A stretch of 64,000 bases of DNA from Thermococcus litoralis DSM 5473 (GCF_000246985.2 NC_022084.1:1947224-2011223); one strand, 5' to 3'; positions 1 to 8,758 are shown, numbered from the stretch's first letter. Notes: generated from the sequence alone by a model not told the origin. Translations and numbers: made by a program.

Positions 1-467
1 AGCATAACAACGGCTGCAACGGCAGCGGCAGGTTTATCCTTAACCGTTATCTCGGCAACGGCAGCTTTGAATTCCTTAAGTTTCCAGCCCCTAACTCTAA
101 AGCCCTCTTCTACCATTTTCTTTACCATTCTTTCGGCTTCTTCTTTGGTGCAGTAGCCGCTGTATTCGTAGATCAGTCCTCCCGTGTTGTCCTCGCTAAT
201 CCCCACACCAAGAGCAGCGCTAATTGTTGATCCTGGTTCGTCGCTTTCTATGTGAGCGTAAACTGTGGGGAGGAGCATTCCTATTGGAATATTTTTGGGG
301 AGCTCATCAATCCACTCGATGTGGGCTGGAATGACACTGCTGAGCTTTACCAAGTTGACGTTTCCAATCCCCATTTTGAGTAAAGCGTTATCAAATGCGT
401 TTAATTTTGTTCCCCCCTCAGCACTTGCAGCGAGTAAAATGGCTTTTTTTGGAGTTGTCCAGCTCAT
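1..467 (-). CDS. pdaD: Pyruvoyl-dependent arginine decarboxylase (3' end cut by window edge)
   Basis: Decarboxylates arginine to agmatine, the first step of archaeal polyamine synthesis. About 155 codons are visible from the start MSWTTPKKAILLAAS; the family is about 160 aa, so only the last few residues are missing. The segment NLVKLSSVIPAH carries the Ser-Ser pair at which the proenzyme self-cleaves, the second Ser becoming the pyruvoyl group. A GGAGG ribosome site sits 9 nt before the ATG at 467. A TATA-like box at about 571-579, inside an inverted repeat at 564-581, implies a leader of roughly 75 nt. Confidence in the family is very high. Confidence 0.95.
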   Translation of the reverse strand, partial: MSWTTPKKAILLAASAEGGTKLNAFDNALLKMGIGNVNLVKLSSVIPAHIEWIDELPKNIPIGMLLPTVYAHIESDEPGSTISAALGVGISEDNTGGLIYEYSGYCTKEEAERMVKKMVEEGFRVRGWKLKEFKAAVAEITVKDKPAAAVAAVVM

Positions 468-563
468 ACCGGTTTACCTCCTCTTTTTTCATATATTTTC
501 TGGTTAATCATGATTTTGAGCTTATTTAACTAAGAATTCTGCTGTCAATTTGGTGTTACATGT

Positions 564-581
564 AGGTTTGCTTATAAACCT
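564..581. promoter_or_regulatory. Inverted repeat over the putative pdaD TATA box
   Basis: AGGTTT-gcttat-AAACCT forms 6-bp arms around a TATA-like core (on the minus strand GGTTTATAAGC). It is the only promoter-like element in the 213-bp gap upstream of pdaD. A repressor bound here would occlude TBP; that role is inference. Confidence 0.4.
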
Positions 582-680
582 TTCGCCTTTGCCCAGAATA
601 ATTGTAAAAAGGGACAGATTGTTCCATATCTCCTTAGAACGTCTTGAAAAGATCTAAAACCAAAAATAGGCTAGAAAAAG

Positions 681-1814
681 CTAGGAATTTTTAGGCGAGA
701 GAACTCTTCCAAGTGTCGTGGAGACGAACATTCCCAAGATACTGGCCAAAGATGCCAGTGCATAGAGGTGCTGACTTAACACTCCATATTCGTATCCTAG
801 CTCACCCACAAGCAGTCCAAGAACTCCAAAGCTCGCTATTCCGCTTGCCCTTACTATCGTTTTTCTAATATCCTTGTTCCAGGTGAACCCCATGGTCAGG
901 AGGAGTCTGATAATATAAACTAGGATAAAGAAATAAACCACTTCCACTGAAAATTCAGTTTCAAAGTTTATTCCTCTCCATGCAAAGAAGATTGGGGCAA
1001 AAATACCGTAGGTTACACCGGATATTATTGTGTGCACCCTCTTATACTGCTTGGTTCCCATTAAGTCGCTGTGAAGCAAAAGTCCAACGATAAAGGCGCC
1101 AATACTGAAGTGAAGTCCGATCATTTCGCTGGCAAGTGCTATTGAAGTTGCAAGGATCATTACCAGGCCAAAAACTGCTTCATCACTCTTTAAATTCCTG
1201 AGTGCTCGAATTATCAATACCTTGTGCTTGACGTTTAAGAAATAGTTTATTCCAAGGAGGACTCCTAAGAACAGCCCATCTTTTAATAGTTCAACAAGTA
1301 AGCCGAAATACGTTAAGTGATAAACTTCAAAGTTAACTAGGAGATACAGGCTAACAAGGGCTCCAATTTCGCTTATTACTGCATACGATAGGGCTATATG
1401 CAGAAAATCCCCTCCAAAAAATCTGGACAATCTTAGAACTATGGGGGCAGAGGCAACGGAGAGTATTGACCCTACTATAAGATTCTCATGGGAGATTGTA
1501 TAATCTGTGAAAGGGAGGGTTATGAAGGTCATCAAGGCATAGGTCAGGATGTAAAGGGGAAGGCTCTTTTTACCGCCGAGATGAACTTCCTCCGGAGTGA
1601 GCTCCAATCCGGCGTACATCATTAGGAAAAATATACCAAGTTCTGCGAGAAGGTTTAGCTCTTCCCTGGGCATTGAAGTTAGAAAGGCTCCTAAAAGTAG
1701 CCCTGCTGAGATCTCTCCGAGAAAACCAGGATATCCTAAGTGTTCAAATATCTCAGCAAAAAGCCTTGCAATTGCGATTATAATGAACACATACCCAATT
1801 ACGCCAATTTCCAC
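681..1814 (-). CDS. CPA2-type Na+(K+)/H+ antiporter, NapA/KefB-like
   Basis: Integral membrane cation/proton antiporter of 377 aa with about 11-12 hydrophobic segments and no cytoplasmic RCK/TrkA domain. FLGEISAGLLLGAFL near residue 35 and SIGAFIVGLLLHS near residue 240 are typical of the CPA2 (Na_H_Exchanger) fold. Start is GTG at 1814, preceded by GGAGGTG. It is divergent from the ACT-domain gene at 1908 and is not part of the Mrp operon further right. The transported ion cannot be read from sequence. Confidence 0.85.
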   Translation of the reverse strand: MEIGVIGYVFIIIAIARLFAEIFEHLGYPGFLGEISAGLLLGAFLTSMPREELNLLAELGIFFLMMYAGLELTPEEVHLGGKKSLPLYILTYALMTFITLPFTDYTISHENLIVGSILSVASAPIVLRLSRFFGGDFLHIALSYAVISEIGALVSLYLLVNFEVYHLTYFGLLVELLKDGLFLGVLLGINYFLNVKHKVLIIRALRNLKSDEAVFGLVMILATSIALASEMIGLHFSIGAFIVGLLLHSDLMGTKQYKRVHTIISGVTYGIFAPIFFAWRGINFETEFSVEVVYFFILVYIIRLLLTMGFTWNKDIRKTIVRASGIASFGVLGLLVGELGYEYGVLSQHLYALASLASILGMFVSTTLGRVLSPKNS

Positions 1815-1907
1815 GAGTGCACCTCCACCCTTTCTGGTATTTCCTTTATTAAAAAATTTTTCTAAAAGGGAAGAAGCTTTTTATTTTGTGAAGCATTAGT
1901 TATCCTC

Positions 1908-2315
1908 ATGAGGCACTATGAAATTTTAAGGATTAAGGAGAACGGAAAGATAGAGATACCGCTGGAATGGGCATATGAAGTAGGGCTTGTTAAAGACGCT
2001 TACTTCTTAGTGGAAATTGATACCGATCTAAATGAAATTCACCTCGAAAGGATAGCCCTTCCGGGAAAAGAGCTTGTAGAGATTGAACTCGTTGTTAAGG
2101 ACAAACCGGGGGTTCTGGCTAAAATCACCGGCACTCTTGGGAGGCATAGGATTAACATCCTATTCAGCGAAGCTGAGGAAATGGAGCAAATTGGTCTTGG
2201 AGCAATAGTTGCAGTTGTTGATGTAAGTCAGATGGATATAAGCAAAGAAGAGCTTATCGCAGAACTGCAAAATATTGAAGAGGTTATGGAAGTTTCGCTA
2301 AAGGAAATTGAATAA
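1908..2315 (+). CDS. ACT-domain protein with an AbrB-like N-terminal segment
   Basis: A 135-aa protein. Residues 5-50 (RIKENGKIEIPLEWAYEVGL) look like a SpoVT/AbrB-type beta segment. Residues 58-130 form an ACT domain (VEIELVVKDKPGVLAKITGTL), the usual small-ligand, often amino-acid, sensing module. It is therefore probably a ligand-responsive regulator; the ligand is unknown. A TATA-like stretch at about 1874-1883 places transcription start only a few nt before the ATG, so the mRNA is close to leaderless. Its 3' end overlaps the convergent mnhD gene by 18 bp. Confidence 0.7.
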   Translation: MRHYEILRIKENGKIEIPLEWAYEVGLVKDAYFLVEIDTDLNEIHLERIALPGKELVEIELVVKDKPGVLAKITGTLGRHRINILFSEAEEMEQIGLGAIVAVVDVSQMDISKEELIAELQNIEEVMEVSLKEIE

Positions 2316-3821
2316 AAACAATAGCAACACAGCAGTGAAGAGGAGCATATAGGCATTTATCTCTTTGCCCAGGGTTTTGAATTGCTCCGGTGTAAAAGCC
2401 CTAAGGGATACCTCAAAGACTCCCAGCTTCCTGAGCAGGTAAAAGATAAAGATGGCAATGGCGAGGCTGATTGAGTCTTTGAGGACGCTGAGATGCGGAT
2501 AGAGGTAGATGCCTCCGAAAAGTGTTAGGATCCCAAGAGACAATGAAATCACTTCTTTTCTCTTGGGAATTTCAATTTTTTCTCCTTTTTTCGAAAGATA
2601 ATAGTTAAGCTTTGTAAACGACACCAGAGTGCCGATTCCTCCCGCATAAAAAGCATATTTCAGAAATCCCTTGAGGTTCTCAATTAGCATAGCCTTCCCA
2701 AATGCTCCGATAAAGGGACTAACACCTCCGATAGCAAGGCTCAGCAAAATGATTGCAAGCATTAAAATCTTATTATTCCTATACGATAGTTTTTCCAAAT
2801 CCCGAGTTTCATAGTGCTCCGCTAAGCTTCCTACACTTAAGAAAAGGCCTCCCTTAAAGAGAGAATGAGCTAAGGCATAGTAAGCTGCGGCCAAAGGATT
2901 TAAGAGGGCTATTCCGAGAAGTACATATCCCATCTGGGATACAGTGTGATACGCCAAAAGCCTCTCGGAGTTTTTCTGTAAGATTGCCATTACTATGCCA
3001 AAAAACATAGAAAGGAACGCCAGAGCAAGCAATGTTTTTTGCACGAAACTATTGATTGGGAACGTCAATGTGAGAAGAATCATCCCGTATGCAGGAGCTT
3101 TGACTACAAGGCCGGAAAGCAAGGCACTTACTGGAGCGTCTGCCTTAGAATGAGCGTCTGGAAGCCAGAAGTACAGAGGGAAGATGCCACTCTTCAAGAG
3201 CAGAGATGTAAAAGATAGTGCTAAAGCTGCGTTAATCTCTCTCGACATTCTCAGGTTTTCTTTTATAAGGGCTAGGTTCAGGTAGCCTGTTTTCAGGTAG
3301 ATAATCCCTATCCCCAAGATGAAAATGTATGAAGCCAGAAGGGAAAAGACCGCGTATTTGAAAGCCGCCCTTCTTGCTCCTTTCTCCTTTGAAATTCCCA
3401 CAAGGGCAAAGCTTGCTACCGATGCTATCTCCATGTAGATGTAATAATTGAAGAGATCCCTGCTTATAAAAGCTCCTAGGAGTCCCGAATGAAGAAGGAG
3501 GATGAGTACATAGGCCTTGTTTTCAATTTTTCTTGGGTAATAGCCCCACACATAGAGGGCAACAAAAGCCGAGAGAATGAGCTCTGCCACTATAAAGGGG
3601 ACGTTATAAGTATCTACGGCAACTTCAATGCCAGAGATTCTGCTCCAGTTTCCGACAACTTCATTGGAAGGGATATCATTGATTATTTGGGGTAGAATAA
3701 GCCACGGGGACAGCATGCCGATCAGGAACAAATACTTGGAGAACTTTTCTCTCCTTAGGGCTGGAAGGATGGAGGTTAAAAATGCCATAATAAGTGGAAA
3801 CGCAACGATAAGAGGAATCAT
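2298..3821 (-). CDS. mnhD: Mrp-type cation antiporter subunit D (NuoL/M/N-like)
   Basis: 507-aa polytopic membrane protein of the proton-conducting antiporter family, equivalent to MrpD and MbhH. It carries the conserved amphipathic-helix region WLPDAHSKADAPVSALLSGLVVKA (residues about 220-243) with the key Lys, and HTVSQMGYVLLGIALL near residue 292. It is the last gene of an eight-gene operon read from 6143 to 2298 and overlaps mnhC through ATGA. It is the only large ion-translocating subunit here: no MrpA-size partner is encoded. Confidence 0.93.
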   Translation of the reverse strand: MIPLIVAFPLIMAFLTSILPALRREKFSKYLFLIGMLSPWLILPQIINDIPSNEVVGNWSRISGIEVAVDTYNVPFIVAELILSAFVALYVWGYYPRKIENKAYVLILLLHSGLLGAFISRDLFNYYIYMEIASVASFALVGISKEKGARRAAFKYAVFSLLASYIFILGIGIIYLKTGYLNLALIKENLRMSREINAALALSFTSLLLKSGIFPLYFWLPDAHSKADAPVSALLSGLVVKAPAYGMILLTLTFPINSFVQKTLLALAFLSMFFGIVMAILQKNSERLLAYHTVSQMGYVLLGIALLNPLAAAYYALAHSLFKGGLFLSVGSLAEHYETRDLEKLSYRNNKILMLAIILLSLAIGGVSPFIGAFGKAMLIENLKGFLKYAFYAGGIGTLVSFTKLNYYLSKKGEKIEIPKRKEVISLSLGILTLFGGIYLYPHLSVLKDSISLAIAIFIFYLLRKLGVFEVSLRAFTPEQFKTLGKEINAYMLLFTAVLLLFLFNFL

Positions 3822-4111
3822 TCTTCTTCCCTCCTCATCTTTAGGATTAATGCCAACGCAAGGGAAGTTATGGCAACATCAACAACGAGAGTGGTCAGCA
3901 TAAGGGTAGCGGGTAAAGGATCAACGACTTTTTCCCTGGGCATTATTGGAACGTCTCCACCCTCTACATAGCCAGTTCCAATAAAGAAGAGGACAAGCCC
4001 TATGGAGACCACGTTTATGGATAGGACTATCTTGATTAGGTTTTCCTTTGTCATGAGACCATAGAGTCCTATGAGGATTATTATGATTCCAGCAAGTTCG
4101 GGATTAATCAC
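3818..4111 (-). CDS. mnhC: Mrp-type antiporter subunit C (NuoK-like)
   Basis: 97 aa with three transmembrane helices, equivalent to MrpC/MbhG and homologous to NuoK. The N-terminal IIIILIGLYGLMTKENLIKIVLSINV is typical of the family. Start is GTG at 4111, overlapping the end of mnhB by 8 bp. The stop overlaps the mnhD start (ATGA). Translational coupling along the operon is likely. Confidence 0.9.
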   Translation of the reverse strand: MINPELAGIIIILIGLYGLMTKENLIKIVLSINVVSIGLVLFFIGTGYVEGGDVPIMPREKVVDPLPATLMLTTLVVDVAITSLALALILKMRREEE

Positions 4112-4526
4112 GTTCTACCCACCTCAGCAGGATGTAAAACATGAACGTAAATGCCGCTCCAACCTTTAATGCCACGCCTATGTTGAATAGGGGAATTATT
4201 CCACCGCTTATAAGGGAGCCGAGCTCTCCTCCTCGCAAAAAGTTGTAGAAAAATCCACCGGAGAATACGCCCACTGTTGCTAGGAGGGCTAAAAATTCCC
4301 CCGAGACCCCTTCGATGAGCTGAACCTCCCAGAATTTGAAGGTTTTTCTAACCCTGTTGTAACCGTGAGAGGTTATTAAAAGGATAATACTGACCGCTAA
4401 TATAACCCCCGCCTGGAATCCTCCTCCCGGGCTTAAATGACCATAGACCATTAGATAAGCGGAATAAGCCACTAGAAACGGGCTTATGAGCTTTGTCGTA
4501 GTTCGCACTATTAGGCTCATTTTCAT
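4104..4526 (-). CDS. mnhB: Mrp-type antiporter subunit B (MnhB domain)
   Basis: 140 aa with four predicted membrane helices; the signature YGHLSPGGGFQAGVILA near residues 23-39 is diagnostic for the MnhB family (MrpB, MbhF). I chose ATG 4526 because it overlaps the upstream stop as ATGA and follows a GGAGGG site. A longer in-frame extension into the preceding gene has no independent support. Confidence 0.9.
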   Translation of the reverse strand: MKMSLIVRTTTKLISPFLVAYSAYLMVYGHLSPGGGFQAGVILAVSIILLITSHGYNRVRKTFKFWEVQLIEGVSGEFLALLATVGVFSGGFFYNFLRGGELGSLISGGIIPLFNIGVALKVGAAFTFMFYILLRWVERD

Positions 4527-4768
4527 TTTTTCTTCCCTCCTAGGAGGATGTAAAACCCAGCTACAGCGGTAAAAAGAAGCGTTGCTTCTCCTAAGCTGTC
4601 GTATGCTCTCCAATCAGCCAAGATTGCCGTTACGAGATTTGGAATTCCAACTTCTTTCCAGTTGGTTATGTAGTACTCGTAGCTTCCCCCTTCGCTTTTG
4701 GAGTAATCCAAGCCGGTGAAAACATAAGCAAGAGCTAGGAGTAAAAGAATGGCAACTAATCGCTTCAC
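4523..4768 (-). CDS. Mrp/Mbh antiporter subunit, MbhE-like
   Basis: 81 aa with an N-terminal helix, a polar middle (YYITNWKEVGIPNLVTAILADWRAYDSLGE) and a C-terminal helix. NLVTAILxDWRAYDxxGE is the conserved segment found in MbhE of membrane-bound hydrogenases and in the C-terminal part of bacterial MrpA. The MrpA tail is therefore a separate gene here. It overlaps both neighbours by ATGA. Confidence 0.85.
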   Translation of the reverse strand: MKRLVAILLLLALAYVFTGLDYSKSEGGSYEYYITNWKEVGIPNLVTAILADWRAYDSLGEATLLFTAVAGFYILLGGKKK

Positions 4769-4995
4769 TTTTCCACCTCCCGAATCGTAAAGAGAAACAC
4801 GCCTATGACAACTGCCCCTACAACAATGGCAGAAAGGGCAACGTCGGGGGCCTTTAAAAGGCTCAACACAAGAACAAAGGCTAGGCTGAGAAAGGCGTAT
4901 TTAACAACTGCGCTAACTAGGTTCTCTTCCTCTACCACGGCGATGGATAGGAGGATCATGGTCAAAAGAAGTACATCAAGGATTATCCCAGGCAT
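4765..4995 (-). CDS. Mrp/Mbh antiporter subunit, DUF4040/MbhD-like
   Basis: 76 aa, almost wholly hydrophobic, three helices, with KAPDVALSAIVVGAVVIGVFLFTI typical of DUF4040 (MbhD; also part of the MrpA C-terminus). I use ATG 4995, which follows a GGTGG site; a TTG five codons upstream is possible. Its 5' end overlaps mnhG by 20 bp. Confidence 0.85.
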   Translation of the reverse strand: MPGIILDVLLLTMILLSIAVVEEENLVSAVVKYAFLSLAFVLVLSLLKAPDVALSAIVVGAVVIGVFLFTIREVEK

Positions 4996-5290
4996 ACATA
5001 TCCACCACAACTTTTGGTTTTATTCCATACTTATAGGCTCCTCTCGCTATTGCATGGGAGACCATGGGGTTTATTAGGGCTATTAAAAACGCCAGCACGA
5101 GAAATTTTAGCTTAATCAGCAGGGAAGCCTCTGAAGCAATTGCTAAGGCTATGAGAATGTTCATTGCTCCGCCGGTGTCGCACTTTGTTGCCGCATGAAG
5201 ACGAGTATACACATCGGGAAAGCGGAGTATCCCGAGAGTTCCGAATATCATTATGGACTCTCCAAGGAGAAGAAGGAGGTATTCTATCAC
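4976..5290 (-). CDS. mnhG: Mrp-type antiporter subunit G
   Basis: 104 aa, three helices. GTLGILRFPDVYTRLHAATKCDTGGA at about residues 18-43 is the MnhG/PhaG signature (MrpG, MbhC). Start ATG 5290 overlaps the mnhF stop. The C-terminal tail is polar and overlaps the start of the next gene. Confidence 0.92.
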   Translation of the reverse strand: MIEYLLLLLGESIMIFGTLGILRFPDVYTRLHAATKCDTGGAMNILIALAIASEASLLIKLKFLVLAFLIALINPMVSHAIARGAYKYGIKPKVVVDMYAWDNP

Positions 5291-5562
5291 TTTGCCCCCT
5301 CCATGTACTTTGCTAATATCAGTCCTCCGACAGCGTTAACCATGAGAAGAACGATTGCAAGGTCTAAGAAGAAGTACTCCTTTGCTATGAATCCGAAAAT
5401 GGCTAGTATAATAACTGTTTTTGTTGTTATGGTGTTTATGCCGACTATTCTGTCAGCTAAGGTTGGGCCAAACAGTACGCGATACGATAAAACCAGAGAG
5501 GTAATCACTAGCACTACTGCACCCCATCCAAAAGGACTCACCAGAAGATTTTCTTCAACCAT
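5287..5562 (-). CDS. mnhF: Mrp-type antiporter subunit F
   Basis: 91 aa, three helices. FGPTLADRIVGINTITTKTVIILA at about residues 31-54 is the conserved MnhF/PhaF core (MrpF, MbhB). Start ATG 5562 lies 25 bp inside the end of mnhE. Confidence 0.92.
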   Translation of the reverse strand: MVEENLLVSPFGWGAVVLVITSLVLSYRVLFGPTLADRIVGINTITTKTVIILAIFGFIAKEYFFLDLAIVLLMVNAVGGLILAKYMEGAK

Positions 5563-6143
5563 GCTTCGATGTCCCCCTTAATCTTTTCACCCGCAACCTC
5601 TCTGTTGAGCGTTTCAACATCTATCCAATGCACGTAAAGATAAGTTTCCCCGAGTTTTTTGTCGACGTCGAGGGTTAAAGTCCCGGGAGTGAGGGTTATG
5701 GAGTTTGCTAAAATTGTTATTCCAGTATTTGAGTGCAGGTCGGTCTTGATCTTTATTATTCCCGGGTTTATGTCCATTAATATAGCATGTTTCGCTACCT
5801 TAAAGTTGCTTTCGATTAACCGGAATGCCATGATAAAAAGGTACTGGGGAATAACAAAGAGACCTATATAAAGAATCTTCTCTACAATATGACCCGTCTG
5901 CCTTATATCCTCGGTGAGCATTTCATACATGAAGAGAGAAATCACCAGGGTTGCTATCCCTCCGATGAATAAATTCTCTATCCGTGCATTTCCACTTATC
6001 ACTATCCAGAAGGAGAAGAGTGCAATCCAGGTAAGGACTACCTGTTCCCATTTTGGGAGCTTTTGGGCTTCATAGGTTTCGTACAATACCCTCTGCCTTA
6101 TCTCGTCAAGCCTTTCCTTAAGGTAGAAAGGGACTCTGCTCAT
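5538..6143 (-). CDS. mnhE: Mrp-type antiporter subunit E
   Basis: 201 aa; hydrophobic N-terminal half, then a soluble domain with NTGITILANSITLTPGTLTLDV (about residues 138-159), the MnhE signature (MrpE, MbhA). It is first in the operon mnhE-F-G-MbhD-MbhE-B-C-D, the same order as the antiporter half of Thermococcales membrane-bound hydrogenase. No hydrogenase or dehydrogenase module follows, so it probably works as a stand-alone Na+/H+ antiporter or has an unlinked partner. Confidence 0.9.
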   Translation of the reverse strand: MSRVPFYLKERLDEIRQRVLYETYEAQKLPKWEQVVLTWIALFSFWIVISGNARIENLFIGGIATLVISLFMYEMLTEDIRQTGHIVEKILYIGLFVIPQYLFIMAFRLIESNFKVAKHAILMDINPGIIKIKTDLHSNTGITILANSITLTPGTLTLDVDKKLGETYLYVHWIDVETLNREVAGEKIKGDIEAWLKKIFW

Positions 6144-6261
6144 GTTTTTTACTAGACTTTCATCGATTATAACCCTTTCGTCTGGCCTTTTCCTTAAGTT
6201 TTTTATACTTTAAAGTTATATTGTTCCATGTATACTCTTCATAATGATTGCGGTGATAACG

Positions 6262-6813
6262 ATGCCTAGTAATTGGGAGAGGATAGTATCGATGACAAAA
6301 GAAGGAGTTAAGAGTATTGCAATGATGAGGAAGAAAATTCAGCGAGGAAAGAGGATTGCTCTCCTTATAGATGGGCCAAATATCCTTAGAAAGGAATTCA
6401 ATGTGCACCTTGAGGATATTGTTGCAGCATTGGAAGAACTCGGCAATATAAGGGTAGCGAAAGTCATTCTGAACCAATATGCTCCTCAGGGGCTTATTGA
6501 AGCAGTTGCAAATCAAGGTTTTGAACCGATAATCGTTGCTGGAGAAACTGGAGTGAAACTTGCCGTCGAGGCTATGAGGGAAATATACAATCCAAACATT
6601 GATATTATTGCTTTGGCAACGAGAAATGCGGAGTTTCTTCCGATAATTTTGAAGGCAAAAGAAAAAGGAAAAGAAACCGCCATAATTGGAATTGAGCCTG
6701 GGTTTAGTGCCGCTTTAAAACATGCTGCGGATTACGTAATTATTCTTGAAAGGGGTGAGGTAGATGAGAACAGCACTGTTCAGAATACTGAAAAGAGAAG
6801 AAAGAGAGCCTAA
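6262..6813 (+). CDS. NYN-domain protein, copy 1 (acidic residues lost)
   Basis: 183 aa, archaeal NYN/PIN-like ribonuclease family. It is a close tandem paralogue of the next gene, sharing [29 protein letters not shown] and [10 protein letters not shown]. At the family's acidic positions, where copy 2 has GDTDV and RDADF, this copy has GETGV and RNAEF, so four Asp residues are changed; only the Asp of IDGPN is kept. It is probably catalytically dead and may act as partner or RNA-binding subunit. ATG 6262 is chosen because GGTGAT precedes it; a TATA-like box lies at about 6199-6210. Its 3' end overlaps copy 2 by 50 bp. Confidence 0.85.
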   Translation: MPSNWERIVSMTKEGVKSIAMMRKKIQRGKRIALLIDGPNILRKEFNVHLEDIVAALEELGNIRVAKVILNQYAPQGLIEAVANQGFEPIIVAGETGVKLAVEAMREIYNPNIDIIALATRNAEFLPIILKAKEKGKETAIIGIEPGFSAALKHAADYVIILERGEVDENSTVQNTEKRRKRA

Positions 6814-7288
6814 GGAAAAAGAAAAGCGAGAAAAAGTTGAAACTCCCCAAAAGAGCATAGGGTTGATAATAGATGGCCCTAATATACTAAGAAAGGAATT
6901 TGGGATTAAGCTCGAAAATATTAAGGAGGCACTTGAGAAGATTGGGAAAATCAGAGTAGCTAAGGTTGTCTTAAATCAATACGCTCCTCAGGGACTTATT
7001 GAGGCAGTTGTTAACCAAGGATTTGAGCCCATAATAGTTGCCGGAGATACAGACGTGAGGATTGCCATTGAGGCGATGGAGCTGATATACAACAGTGATA
7101 TAGAGATCATAGCCTTGGCTACGAGGGATGCGGACTTTCTCCCGATAATAAACGAGGCAAAGAGAAAAGGCAAGGAGACTGTAGTTATAGGAGTTGAACC
7201 TGGGTTTAGTATTGCACTTCAGAATGCAGCAGATTATGTGATAAAAATGGAGGGAAAAAGCTACCAGAGTGAAGGATACGAAGAATAG
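6764..7288 (+). CDS. NYN-domain ribonuclease-like protein, copy 2 (intact)
   Basis: 174 aa. A lysine/glutamate-rich N-terminal 30 residues is followed by an NYN domain (about residues 30-165) with [17 protein letters not shown] and [10 protein letters not shown], the Asp set expected for metal-dependent RNA cleavage. Start ATG 6764 follows GGGGTGAGG and lies inside copy 1 in another frame, so the two are translationally coupled and likely made in equal amounts. The RNA substrate is unknown. It abuts the convergent DUF2258 gene. Confidence 0.85.
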   Translation: MRTALFRILKREEREPKEKEKREKVETPQKSIGLIIDGPNILRKEFGIKLENIKEALEKIGKIRVAKVVLNQYAPQGLIEAVVNQGFEPIIVAGDTDVRIAIEAMELIYNSDIEIIALATRDADFLPIINEAKRKGKETVVIGVEPGFSIALQNAADYVIKMEGKSYQSEGYEE

Positions 7289-7738
7289 CTACTTTTCGAA
7301 CTCGAGTTTTAGGGATGTATGCTCCCTTTTGAGCCTCTCGATAGTTTGGGCAATTTCATCGCTGAGTTCTCTTAGTTTCTCCGAAAGTTTGCTCAACTCC
7401 TCTATCGCAATCTCTAGGGCTTTTTCGCTTTCTTCAACCTCTCTCATAGCCTCCGCAAGCTTTTCCTCTTCCTCTTTCTTGTAGACCTCGATTCTCAGCG
7501 TGTCATAGTACCACTCTATCTCTCCATTTTTGATGTTGAACTCTATCGAAATTCTTACGACGTCTTCTTTTTTCACGCCCATTTCTTGGAGCTTATCAAA
7601 GAGGTATTGGTTTAGCTGGGCTGACGCTCTTACAACTTCCTCGGGGTTAAGCTTACCGCGTGTTAAGGCGAAGAGAACTTTTCTAACTTTGTTTGCATAC
7701 CCACTCGCCCTAACAAATCCGGTTGAGAGTCTGGGCAT
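7289..7738 (-). CDS. DUF2258-family archaeal protein
   Basis: 149 aa. The N-terminal half (LSTGFVRASGYANKVRKVLFAL, then a beta-rich region to about residue 85) matches my memory of DUF2258, an uncharacterised archaeal family. Residues 87-149 are a long coiled coil rich in Glu/Lys/Leu. It is convergent with the NYN pair and divergent from adk. Function unknown. Confidence 0.65.
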   Translation of the reverse strand: MPRLSTGFVRASGYANKVRKVLFALTRGKLNPEEVVRASAQLNQYLFDKLQEMGVKKEDVVRISIEFNIKNGEIEWYYDTLRIEVYKKEEEEKLAEAMREVEESEKALEIAIEELSKLSEKLRELSDEIAQTIERLKREHTSLKLEFEK

Positions 7739-7795
7739 GAAACATCACCATAATACTTTAATGCACTGGAGGTATATATCCATATTGGTGATCGA

Positions 7796-8470
7796 ATGAA
7801 CATTCTGATTTTTGGGCCTCCGGGTTCTGGAAAGTCGACACATTCGAGGAGAATCGTTGGGAAATACGGCCTCGATTACATAGCCTCCGGTGATATAATC
7901 CGGGCAGAGATAAACAAAGGAAACGCCCTTGGCTTGGAGATGAAGAAATACATAGAAAGGGGCGAGCTTTTGCCTGATATCGTTATAAACACCCTCGTGC
8001 TTTCAAGATTGAGGAGAAAGAGGGAAAACTTCATCATTGACGGCTACCCAAGAACGGCTGAGCAAGTATTAGCCCTTGAGAACTTCCTCTACGATCACGG
8101 CATTAGGATAGACCTAGCGATAGACATTTTCATCTCAAAGGAGGAAAGCATAACGAGAATCTCCGGGAGGAGGATATGCAAAAACTGTGGGGCTGTGTAC
8201 CATATAAAATACAACCCACCAAAAATCCCTGGAAAATGCGATATTTGTGGAGGTGAGGTTGTTCAGAGAGAGGACGACAAGCCGGAGATCGTTTCTAGGA
8301 GGTACGACATTTATATCAACAACATGGAGCCCATCATTAAATTTTACAAGGGACAAGGAGTTTACGTGCAGATAAACGGACATGGGGGAATTGAGGAGGT
8401 TTGGGAGAGGATAAGGCCTCTCTTAGACTACATATGGAATAGGGAAAGAAAGAGAGAAGAATTCCGGTGA
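7796..8470 (+). CDS. adk: Adenylate kinase with zinc lid
   Basis: Converts ATP + AMP to 2 ADP. 224 aa. P-loop GPPGSGKST at residues 7-15; NMP-binding ASGDIIR; IIDGYPRT. The LID has a zinc site CKNC...CDIC at about residues 127-152, as in Gram-positive and thermophile long-form enzymes. Start ATG 7796 follows GGTGATC. It heads a run of plus-strand genes reaching 13.5 kb with very short gaps. Confidence 0.95.
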   Translation: MNILIFGPPGSGKSTHSRRIVGKYGLDYIASGDIIRAEINKGNALGLEMKKYIERGELLPDIVINTLVLSRLRRKRENFIIDGYPRTAEQVLALENFLYDHGIRIDLAIDIFISKEESITRISGRRICKNCGAVYHIKYNPPKIPGKCDICGGEVVQREDDKPEIVSRRYDIYINNMEPIIKFYKGQGVYVQINGHGGIEEVWERIRPLLDYIWNRERKREEFR

Positions 8471-8476
8471 TATAAC

Positions 8477-8758
8477 ATGGCGGTAGCTGAAATTTGTATT
8501 TTCCCTCTTGGTACGCAAACACCGAGTGTAGGGAAGTATTTGGAGCCAGTATTTGAAGTGATCAAAGAAAGCGGATTAAAGTACATGACGTGCCCAATGG
8601 GAACGGTTGTTGAAGGAGACATTGATGAAATACTCGCTCTCATTAAGAAGTGTCACGAAGCAATATTTAAAACTGGAGCTCAGAGAGTTGTGATAAGTGT
8701 AAGGATCGATGACAGAGTAGATAAAGAGCTTACAATAGAGAGCAAGCTGGGTGTATAA
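8477..8758 (+). CDS. MTH1187/YkoF-type thiamine-binding-like protein (DUF77)
   Basis: 93 aa. AEICIFPLGTQTPSVGKYLEPV and the later TCPMGTVVEGDIDEIL match the small MTH1187-family proteins, ferredoxin-like folds some of which bind thiamine-type ligands. It follows adk by 6 bp and is probably co-transcribed. The ligand here is not shown by the sequence. Confidence 0.8.
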   Translation: MAVAEICIFPLGTQTPSVGKYLEPVFEVIKESGLKYMTCPMGTVVEGDIDEILALIKKCHEAIFKTGAQRVVISVRIDDRVDKELTIESKLGV

